8,829 nucleotides of DNA, from contig JALVKZ010000228.1 of the NCBI GenBank assembly GCA_027033675.1, forward strand, positions 1 through 8,829. The letters run 5' to 3'. The notes beneath the pieces were generated by a model that saw only the letters and a program-made list of their open reading frames with translations, was not told where the DNA came from and searched no databases. This document shows positions 1 through 5,250 of the stretch, piece by piece. Within the stretch, counting starts at the first letter, position 1; each line of letters opens with the position of its first letter. This stretch comes from Pyrodictiaceae archaeon (GTDB taxonomy: Archaea; Thermoproteota; Thermoprotei_A; Sulfolobales; Pyrodictiaceae). Both the position numbers and the translations under genes were made by a program.

Positions 1-945
1 AAAGAGTACCCAGTACATGGGCCCGCTCTGTATCCTCGCGCCCGGTAGTCGCTGCTTTATCATCTCTACAACTCTGTAGGCCTTACCCATAAAGGCTGCT
101 GTGTCCACCTTGCCATTGATTATTGCTAGTGCTGCTTGCTGGGGATTACTGAACCCTATGTTTACTACTCTTATCTCTGTGTATAGTGGCCTCCCTGCCC
201 AGAACGATGGGTTGGCTACAAAGACGTAGCCTTGTTGTGGCTGGTAACTCTTTAGCCTATAGGGCCCTGTTCCTATGAATGCCTTCTTGCCACGGAGGCC
301 ATAAGGATTCGAGATGTTTCGCCAGATGTGCCATGGTAGTATGAATATTGTTGAGGCATAGTCTTCTAGGAAGAAGGGATAGGGCTTGGCGAGCTTTATT
401 ACCACGGTGTAGTTGTCCTCGGCGTATACGCTCTTTATCAGTGATGGTTTTATGTTCTTCCAGGCCCAGTGGTGCTTCTCCAGGTACTGGAGCGTAAATA
501 CTACGTCTCTAGCCGTGAAGGGTTCTCCGTCTTGCCATTTCACGTCGCGGCGTAGGTGGAATATCCATGTATAGGGGTCTGGATGCTCCCAGCTAGAGGC
601 AAGCCATGGTATGATGCCGTGCTGGTCTTTCCACACGAGTGTGTCAAAGACTAGGCTTGTCAAGACGTAGCCTGGGCCTCGTGGATAGAAGAGGAAGGGG
701 CTAGGGGCGCCCCAGTCACCCATAGCTATGACTAGTGTGTTCTTCCTTGCAGGCGTGGTGGTGCCTACTAAGCCTGTGGTCTTCTCGCTGCTCGTTGGCT
801 GCTTGCTGGTTGTCTGGGTCGGTGTACTTGTAGTAATGGTGTACGTGGCTTTGGCTGAGGCGCGGCTGTGTAGAGCATAGTATGTGGCCCCGATTATTAG
901 GGCTATGATTATGATTATTGATGCTATAAGGGCTCCTCGGCTCAT
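1..945 (-). CDS. ABC transporter substrate-binding protein, peptide/oligopeptide family (SBP_bac_5), C-terminus beyond window
   Basis: Partial gene: 315 codons from the ATG at 945, open to the left edge. The product should be a membrane-anchored extracytoplasmic receptor that captures peptides (or oligosaccharides, as in some archaeal relatives) for an ABC importer. Residues 4-24 form a hydrophobic signal/anchor segment. Residues 33-66 are a Ser/Thr-rich linker typical of archaeal binding proteins held outside the membrane. The mature domain begins near residue 70. Family hallmarks are visible: DVKWQDGEPFTARDVVF (residues 134-150) matches the SBP_bac_5 signature, and GTGPYRLKSY (225-234) followed by NPSFWAGRPLY (245-255) matches the second conserved block. 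An in-frame TAG nine codons upstream leaves this ATG as the first usable start, and GAGGTG lies 10 nt before it. It is divergent from cooF, so a shared regulator is possible. The substrate cannot be told from sequence. Confidence 0.93.
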   Translation of the reverse strand, partial: MSRGALIASIIIIIALIIGATYYALHSRASAKATYTITTSTPTQTTSKQPTSSEKTTGLVGTTTPARKNTLVIAMGDWGAPSPFLFYPRGPGYVLTSLVFDTLVWKDQHGIIPWLASSWEHPDPYTWIFHLRRDVKWQDGEPFTARDVVFTLQYLEKHHWAWKNIKPSLIKSVYAEDNYTVVIKLAKPYPFFLEDYASTIFILPWHIWRNISNPYGLRGKKAFIGTGPYRLKSYQPQQGYVFVANPSFWAGRPLYTEIRVVNIGFSNPQQAALAIINGKVDTAAFMGKAYRVVEMIKQRLPGARIQSGPMYWVLF

Positions 946-950
946 GCTCT

Positions 951-995
951 GTGTACACCTCTTCTTGGTGCACTAGTGTACATCCAGGAGTGCAC
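951..995. repeat. Cluster of four GTGYAC palindromes upstream of the binding-protein gene
   Basis: GTGTACAC (951-958), GTGCAC (968-973), GTGTAC (976-981) and GTGCAC (990-995) are self-complementary hexamers or octamers packed into 45 bp. The outer pair GTGCACT (968-974) and AGTGCAC (989-995) also form an inverted repeat. They lie in the presumed leader or start-site region of the minus-strand transporter gene, where a repressor site would be expected. The repeats are seen directly; the operator role is inferred. Confidence 0.45.
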
Positions 996-1019
996 AATGC
1001 TTTAAGGAGATAAATTTCT

Positions 1020-1074
1020 TACTGAGCCCAGCAGGATAATAAAACCAAATTGGATTTTAATACAAGGCTCAGTA
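1020..1074. repeat. 9-bp inverted repeat with nested inner dyad
   Basis: TACTGAGCC (1020-1028) and GGCTCAGTA (1066-1074) are perfect inverted copies separated by 37 bases. Nearly at the same centre is a second dyad, CCAA (1045-1048) and TTGG (1050-1053), flanked by A and T runs. The concentric arrangement sits midway between two divergent genes and could be a regulator site or a cruciform-prone element. A back-to-back terminator is unlikely because both neighbouring genes start here. Confidence 0.45.
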
Positions 1075-1102
1075 GAGGCTCCCTTAAACATGGCTCATCT
1101 AG

Positions 1103-1110
1103 TATAAAAA
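1103..1110 (+). promoter_or_regulatory. Candidate TATA box (box A) for the cooF-cooS-nuo unit
   Basis: TATAAAAA at 1103-1110 is the best archaeal box A match upstream of cooF. An initiation site about 25 bases downstream (near 1130) would give a leader of roughly 90 nt, which would contain the dyad at 1142-1162. Assigned by pattern and position only. Confidence 0.4.
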
Positions 1111-1141
1111 GCACTTATAGCAAAAAACGCGCATGCCAAGT

Positions 1142-1162
1142 AAACAGTGTTTAACACGTTTT
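1142..1162. repeat. 21-bp imperfect dyad in the presumed cooF leader
   Basis: The arms are AAA-CA-GTGTT (1142-1151) and AACAC-GT-TTT (1153-1162) around a central T at 1152. Eight of ten base pairs match; the mismatches are the two positions between the inner 5-bp and outer 3-bp arms. The size fits a dimeric helix-turn-helix regulator site. It lies just downstream of the expected start site. The core GTGT/ACAC half sites resemble GTGTACAC at 951-958. Confidence 0.4.
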
Positions 1163-1221
1163 CAATAGAGTAGGCGTAACCTAGACAAGAACAGAAGTAT
1201 ACGAAAACGGTGTAGAAAAAG

Positions 1222-1890
1222 GTGGCACAACAACCAGCGCTATCATTCCCACGGCCACCTCTCTCAGCGCTCTCGTTTCCCGTTGAGCCCGCTAAGCCCA
1301 AGAACTATGTGATCTTCTACGATCCTAATCGTTGTCTAGGCTGCTGGAACTGCTACCTTGCATGCGCGGTTGAGCATAGTCAGAGCAAGGACCTATTCCA
1401 AGCAATCCACGAGACCCCGAAACCAATGCCGAGGCTGAGAGTCCTCTCAATACCTAGGCTAGCCCTACCCTACGTAGTACAGTGCATGCACTGCGAGAAC
1501 CCGCCGTGCATGAATGTTTGCCCCGTGGGGGCTATCTACAAGGGCCCGGACGGTATCGTTAGGATAGACGAGGCAGTGTGCATTGGCTGTAAGCAGTGTA
1601 TTAGGGCTTGTCCGTTCGGCGCAATGCTGTTCGACCATGACCGCGGCGTCGCGATAAAGTGTGATATGTGCGAGGATAGGCTCCGTGAGGGACTTCCACC
1701 AGCGTGCGTCGAGGCTTGTCCTACTGGCGCACTGCGCTTCGGGGACCTCAGCGAGATAGTTAGGGGTAGGGAGCAGGAGGTTGGCAAGAGGTTCTACGAG
1801 GCTCTCCGCCAGCTAATAGAGCCAAGGCCCAAGGCCAAGAAGGCATCTTATAAGGATGTGGTTCCCGCGCCCAGTGCTAGATGGTACTAG
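1222..1890 (+). CDS. cooF: CooF-like four-cluster iron-sulfur electron-transfer protein of CO dehydrogenase
   Basis: The 222-residue product should be a cytoplasmic ferredoxin-like subunit that takes electrons from CO dehydrogenase and passes them to a membrane partner. It has sixteen cysteines in four groups of four: C38/C41/C44/C48, C88/C91/C96/C100, C120/C123/C126/C130 and C147/C150/C162/C166. This is the HybA/DmsB/CooF pattern for four [4Fe-4S] clusters. The opening YDPNRCLGCWNC (33-44) is typical of CooF. The start is a GTG preceded two codons earlier by an in-frame TAG, so it cannot lie further upstream, and no strong ribosome site is visible. A Pro-rich stretch of about 27 residues before the conserved core is unusual; a GTG at codon 30 (1309) is a poor alternative because it cuts close to the first cluster. 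cooS follows after 40 nt. Other HybA-type electron carriers look similar, but the neighbour supports CooF. Confidence 0.92.
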   Translation: MAQQPALSFPRPPLSALSFPVEPAKPKNYVIFYDPNRCLGCWNCYLACAVEHSQSKDLFQAIHETPKPMPRLRVLSIPRLALPYVVQCMHCENPPCMNVCPVGAIYKGPDGIVRIDEAVCIGCKQCIRACPFGAMLFDHDRGVAIKCDMCEDRLREGLPPACVEACPTGALRFGDLSEIVRGREQEVGKRFYEALRQLIEPRPKAKKASYKDVVPAPSARWY

Positions 1891-1919
1891 TTTTTACACA
1901 TACTTGATTCATGGTTAAA

Positions 1920-1923
1920 GGTG
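1920..1923 (+). promoter_or_regulatory. Ribosome binding site of cooS
   Basis: GGTG at 1920-1923 lies 7 nt before the cooS ATG at 1931 and supports that start. The adjoining TATATAT (1924-1930) is AT-rich but too close to the ATG to act as its TATA box. Confidence 0.5.
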
Positions 1924-1930
1924 TATATAT

Positions 1931-3901
1931 ATGGGTGAAAAAACCTCCTGGATAGATGATAAGTGGCCTCCCCGTAACAAGAAGTTCCGAATGAAGGGCC
2001 CCGTCTACGAGAGGCCCAGGACGATAGAGAACAAGGAAGAGGTCTCAATAGATCCCACTGTTAGGCAGCTCCTAGAGAAGGCAGAGGCTGAGGGCATAGA
2101 GACTGCGTGGCACCGGCTCCTAGCACAGCAGCCTCAGTGTGGCTTCGGCTTACTCGGTATTTGTTGCCGAAACTGCCTCATGGGACCCTGTAGGATAGAT
2201 CCCTTCGGGTATGGTCCTCAAAGAGGTGTCTGCGGAGCAACAGCAGACACGATAGTTGCTAGGAACTTTATTAGGATGATAGCTGGTGGTGCAGCAGCAC
2301 ACATCGACCATGGGAGAGAGATAGCCCTAGTACTCTACGAGGTAGCGACCGGGAAGAACAAGTACTACAAGATAGCCGACGAGAAGAAACTCATCGCTAT
2401 AGCGCAGCGCCTCGGGGTACCGACGGAAGGACGAGACATTATGGAGATAGCCAAGGACGTGGCGGAGATAGCTCTACGCGACTTTGGTAAACAGGATAGC
2501 GAGCTCCCAGCCTTCGTCAAGGCCTATGCTACTAAGCGTAGACTAGAGCTATGGAAGAAGCTAGGCGTGCTCCCAAGAGCATATGATAGGGAAGTAACGG
2601 AGGTAATGCACCGCACCCACATGGGTGTTGACGCTGACCCGTTGAACATCCTGCTCGGCGGCATAAAGCTAGCCATCGCCGACGGCTGGGGCGGCAGCAT
2701 GGTTGCCACGGAGTTCAGCGACGTCCTCTTCGGTACACCAAAGCCGCTAAAGTCTGTCGTGAACCTCGGCGTGCTCAAAGAGGACTACGTTAACATAATC
2801 GTGCACGGCCACATACCACTACTATCAGCCAAGGTCGTTGAGGCCGCTAGGGACCCGGAGCTAGTCAAGCTAGCCCAGGACCTGGGAGCCAAGGGGATAA
2901 ACGTAGTAGGTATGTGCTGTACTGGTATCGAGGTATTGCAGAGACTAGGAGTACCGATGGCAGGTAACATGCTTCAGCAAGAACTAGCCATAGTGACCGG
3001 GGCTGTAGAGGCAACCGTTGTTGATGTGCAGTGCATAATGCCCTCGCTGGCTAATGTTGCTCGCTGCTACCACACCAAGCTCATAACGACTATCCCGATA
3101 GCGAAGATACCCGGCTCGGTCTACGTTGAGTTCACCCCCGAGAAGGCAGACGAGGTAGCAAGAGAGATAGTGAAAATGGCTGTAGAGAACTTCCCTAACC
3201 GCGCAAAAGAGAGAGTAATGATACCCAAGGAGAGAATAGAGCTATGGGCAGGGTTCAGCGTTGAGGCGCTACTAGAGCACCTAGGCGGGACACTTGACCC
3301 GTTCCTAGAGGCCGTGAAGCGGGGCGACATCCGGGGAGTCGTGGGAATCGTTGGCTGCAACAACCCGAAGGTGAAGCACGACTATAGCCACGTAACAATA
3401 ACCAAGGAGCTCATCAAGAACGACGTACTGGTAGTCGGTACTGGTTGCTGGGCAACAGCGGCTGGTAAGGCAGGGCTACTAATCCCCGAGAAAGCAGTAG
3501 AAATGGCTGGGCCCGGGCTAAAGAGGGTCTACGAGGAGCTCAAACTACCACCAGTAATCCACATGGGTAGCTGTGTCGATAATAGCCGCATCCTAGTACT
3601 CCTAGGAGCAGTGGCTGACGCGCTAGGTGTTGACATCAACCAGTTACCCGTAGTGGGCAGCGCCCCGGAGGCCTATAGCGAGAAGGCTGTAAGCATAGGC
3701 ACATACTTCCTAGCAGCAGGAGTCGATGTACACCTAGGCGTTATCCCACCAGTGTATGGAAGCGACTTAGTAACAGACATACTGACAAAGGAGGCCGAGA
3801 AATTCGGGCTTGGGAGACTAATAGTAGAGACAGATCCACACGCTGCCGCCAAGATAATGCTAGACATAATTGACGAGAAGAGAAAGAAGCTAGGAATCTA
3901 A
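1931..3901 (+). CDS. cooS: Anaerobic Ni,Fe carbon monoxide dehydrogenase, catalytic subunit
   Basis: The 656-residue enzyme interconverts CO + H2O and CO2 + 2H+ + 2e-, as a cytoplasmic homodimer. Ligand spacing matches the known CooS pattern: D cluster C70 and C78; B cluster C79, C82, C87 and C101; C cluster (Ni-Fe4-S) H294, C330, C368, C476, C506 and C548. The proton-transfer histidines H124 and H127 (AHIDHG) and the catalytic lysine K585 (SEKAVSIG) are also present, so it looks fully active. The length is slightly above the usual ~630-640 because of a charged N-terminal extension of about 30 residues (WIDDKWPPRNKKFR). Acetyl-CoA synthase genes are absent here and the neighbours are cooF and an ion-pumping module, so CO-dependent energy conservation is more likely than carbon fixation. 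No cooC nickel-insertion gene is in the window. The ATG start has GGTG 7 nt upstream. Confidence 0.97.
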   Translation: MGEKTSWIDDKWPPRNKKFRMKGPVYERPRTIENKEEVSIDPTVRQLLEKAEAEGIETAWHRLLAQQPQCGFGLLGICCRNCLMGPCRIDPFGYGPQRGVCGATADTIVARNFIRMIAGGAAAHIDHGREIALVLYEVATGKNKYYKIADEKKLIAIAQRLGVPTEGRDIMEIAKDVAEIALRDFGKQDSELPAFVKAYATKRRLELWKKLGVLPRAYDREVTEVMHRTHMGVDADPLNILLGGIKLAIADGWGGSMVATEFSDVLFGTPKPLKSVVNLGVLKEDYVNIIVHGHIPLLSAKVVEAARDPELVKLAQDLGAKGINVVGMCCTGIEVLQRLGVPMAGNMLQQELAIVTGAVEATVVDVQCIMPSLANVARCYHTKLITTIPIAKIPGSVYVEFTPEKADEVAREIVKMAVENFPNRAKERVMIPKERIELWAGFSVEALLEHLGGTLDPFLEAVKRGDIRGVVGIVGCNNPKVKHDYSHVTITKELIKNDVLVVGTGCWATAAGKAGLLIPEKAVEMAGPGLKRVYEELKLPPVIHMGSCVDNSRILVLLGAVADALGVDINQLPVVGSAPEAYSEKAVSIGTYFLAAGVDVHLGVIPPVYGSDLVTDILTKEAEKFGLGRLIVETDPHAAAKIMLDIIDEKRKKLGI

Positions 3902-3939
3902 TGAGCCTAGAGAGCCTCCTAGGGGCTGAGAAGGGTTGA
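3901..3939 (+). other. Twelve-codon mini-ORF bridging cooS and nuoA
   Basis: An ATG overlaps the cooS stop (TAATG at 3899-3903) and opens 12 codons (MSLESLLGAEKG). Their TGA stop overlaps the TTG start of nuoA (TTGA at 3936-3939). The peptide resembles nothing I recognise. The double stop/start overlap could let ribosomes re-initiate from cooS into nuoA. It may also be chance, as the upstream ribosome site is weak. Confidence 0.3.
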
Positions 3940-4283
3940 GTCTCTCCCCACCCGCTCTTTTTCTCTCATCCTTTCTCGTGGGTGTTCTCCTGGGCCTAGT
4001 CTTCCTCGCAGTATCTAGGCTCGCGACTCCTCCTCGCAGGCTAGGCAATAAGACTACCGCATACGAGTCTGGAGTAAAGCCTCTACCCTCACGCTTACGC
4101 TACTTCGCAATGCACTACTTTCCCTACATAGTATTGTACGTCGCATTCGATCTCTTCACAGCCTATATCGTCTCAACCCTCTACTATGGCTATAACTACT
4201 CCGTGCTCGTGGCGCTCCTCCTGTTCTCCTCTATAATCTTCCTCGGCCTCGTAGCCGCGCTAGCTGCGAGGCTAGTAGACTAG
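3936..4283 (+). CDS. nuoA: Complex I-like membrane subunit A (NuoA/ND3 family)
   Basis: The 115-residue protein has three predicted membrane helices (about 8-28, 61-83 and 88-111). NuoA/ND3 lies at the junction of the peripheral and membrane arms and its loop takes part in coupling. The loop between helices 1 and 2 carries AYESGVKPLPSRLRYF (42-57), matching the family pattern YECGxxP...R..F. The cysteine of YECG is serine (S45). In helix 2 the usual FDxE acidic pair is FDLF (71-74): Asp72 is kept and the glutamate is lost. TTG at 3936 is the first possible start, because TGA at 3927 closes the frame; the purine-rich GAGAAGGG directly before it is a poor ribosome site. A NuoA homologue argues for a Nuo/Fpo-type complex rather than a simple energy-converting hydrogenase, which normally lacks one. 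Confidence 0.85.
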   Translation: MSLSPPALFLSSFLVGVLLGLVFLAVSRLATPPRRLGNKTTAYESGVKPLPSRLRYFAMHYFPYIVLYVAFDLFTAYIVSTLYYGYNYSVLVALLLFSSIIFLGLVAALAARLVD

Positions 4284-4301
4284 GAGCCGGGGTGAAAAGA
4301 G

Positions 4302-4811
4302 GTGAAGAACCAGCAACGGTACCTACTACCAATACCAGTAAGGAAGCTAAGGAAGCCAGAGGACGAGGAGGCAGCCCGGCCTAGGGCTAACAAGGCGGTT
4401 AAGTGGGCTCTTAGCCGCAGCCTATGGGTACTCGTCTTCGGTACTGGTTGCTGCGCCTTAGAAATAATGGAGGCCTTCACGACGCGCTTCGACCTAGAAC
4501 GCTTCGGGGCAATGATGGCGGAGTCTCCTAGGAAGGCTGATGTCCTAGTAATAACTGGGCTGATTAACGCGAGGGTGGCTGAGGTTATAAGGAGGATCTA
4601 TGAGCAGATGCCGGAGCCCAAGTACGTCATAGCTGTTGGTGCCTGCTCCATGGGTGGCGGGCCCTATCACGACTCTTATAGCAGTGTTAAGAGAGCCGAT
4701 GAGATAGTCCCGGTCGATATCTATGTCCCTGGTTGCCCTGTCCGAGCAGAGGCCGTTGTCGAGGCGATTAGGCTTCTTCAGCGGAAAATCTATGGTAGGG
4801 AGGTGAAGTAG
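4302..4811 (+). CDS. nuoB: Complex I-like iron-sulfur subunit B (NuoB/PSST family)
   Basis: The 169-residue protein holds the last [4Fe-4S] cluster (N2 position) of the peripheral arm and faces the NuoD active-site cavity. All four ligands are visible: the tandem C50-C51 in GTGCCALEIM, C115 in VGACSMGGG and C145 in YVPGCPVRAE. RFDLERFG (62-69) and SPRKADVLVITG (75-86) are further conserved blocks. The charged 30-residue N-terminus is ordinary for the family. The GTG start has an in-frame TGA three codons earlier and a good ribosome site GGGGTGA (4289-4295) 6 nt before it. It lies 18 nt after nuoA and 4 nt before nuoC. Small subunits of group 4 hydrogenases are close relatives, but the NuoA neighbour favours complex I. 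Confidence 0.95.
   Translation: MKNQQRYLLPIPVRKLRKPEDEEAARPRANKAVKWALSRSLWVLVFGTGCCALEIMEAFTTRFDLERFGAMMAESPRKADVLVITGLINARVAEVIRRIYEQMPEPKYVIAVGACSMGGGPYHDSYSSVKRADEIVPVDIYVPGCPVRAEAVVEAIRLLQRKIYGREVK
4798..4806 (+). promoter_or_regulatory. Ribosome binding site deciding the TTG start of nuoC
   Basis: GGGAGGTGA (4798-4806), inside the end of nuoB, is a near-perfect match to the archaeal 16S rRNA tail. It is 9 nt before TTG at 4816 and makes that rare codon the likely nuoC start. Confidence 0.75.
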
Positions 4812-4815
4812 CTCC

Positions 4816-5250
4816 TTGAGCGAGGCAGCTCGGCTACTGGAGAGAGCTGTTATTGAGAGAGGATATGAGGCGGGTGGTATTCCTATTCTACGTGTTAGGC
4901 CGGAGTACTATCACGATGTTATCGGTCTCTTCGCGGGCATGGAGTACATGTTTATCTCGCTCTCAGCTATTCATTGGAGAGACTTATTCGAGGTCATGGT
5001 TCTCCTATACAGCTTGGAACAAGGCCCAGTCATTATATCAACCTTTATCCGCGAGAACGAAGAGATAGACAGCATCGTCGACGTCTTCCCGGGAGCCTAT
5101 CTCTACGAGGCAGAGGCCTACGAGATGTTCGGCATAGTGTTCCGCGGGAACCCGGGGCTCCGGAAGCACTTCACGCCGCCAGAGGTTGAGACACCGCTGC
5201 GCAAGGAGTACGAGCTACAAGAGACACCTATCGGGGGGTGGAGGCACTGA
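4816..5250 (+). CDS. nuoC: Complex I-like subunit C (NuoC / 30-kDa family)
   Basis: The 144-residue soluble subunit packs against NuoD in the peripheral arm and binds no cofactor itself. The family signature is seen at residues 92-108: PGAYLYEAEAYEMFGIV, against the usual PgAxxxERExxDMFGI, so the ERE triad is EAE here. Residues 111-122 (GNPGLRKHFTPP) follow the conserved pattern. It is at the short end for the family, with about 30 residues before the first conserved strand. The start is TTG with a strong ribosome site. The gene overlaps nuoD by 13 nt, so C and D are separate proteins, unlike the fused NuoCD of some bacteria. Confidence 0.93.
   Translation: MSEAARLLERAVIERGYEAGGIPILRVRPEYYHDVIGLFAGMEYMFISLSAIHWRDLFEVMVLLYSLEQGPVIISTFIRENEEIDSIVDVFPGAYLYEAEAYEMFGIVFRGNPGLRKHFTPPEVETPLRKEYELQETPIGGWRH

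Larger units (their letters stand above)
946..1221. other. Divergent intergenic region between the binding-protein gene and cooF
   Basis: This 276-base stretch contains no convincing gene. It is AT-richer than the flanks and must hold the promoters for both directions. It contains a TATA-like element for cooF (1103-1110), a cluster of GTGYAC palindromes next to the minus-strand gene (951-995), a 9-bp inverted repeat enclosing an inner dyad (1020-1074) and a 21-bp imperfect dyad (1142-1162). A possible box A for the minus-strand gene is the AT-rich stretch at about 1008-1020. Promoter assignments are inferred from position and composition. Confidence 0.7.

Noticed and set aside
716..997. Minus-strand open frame of 93 codons
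   Set aside because: It is a different frame over the start of the substrate-binding protein, low in complexity (His/Ser/Asn-rich) and unlike any family. The overlapping frame from 945 has clear SBP_bac_5 motifs.
1095..1301. Minus-strand open frame of 68 codons with a hydrophobic end
   Set aside because: It overlaps the start of cooF, its hydrophobic stretch comes from the AT-rich promoter region, and it has no ribosome site or family likeness.
1891..1895. T5 run after cooF as a terminator
   Set aside because: It is short, and cooS follows in the same direction with a functional link. At most it could be a weak attenuator.
2524..3867. Several minus-strand open frames inside cooS
   Set aside because: They are shadows of the cooS reading frame, Ser/Thr/Pro-rich, without motifs.
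3905..3928. Inverted CCTAG/CTAGG pieces between cooS and nuoA as a terminator hairpin
   Set aside because: Arms are only 5 bp, there is no T run after them, and CTAG-rich words are common in this sequence.
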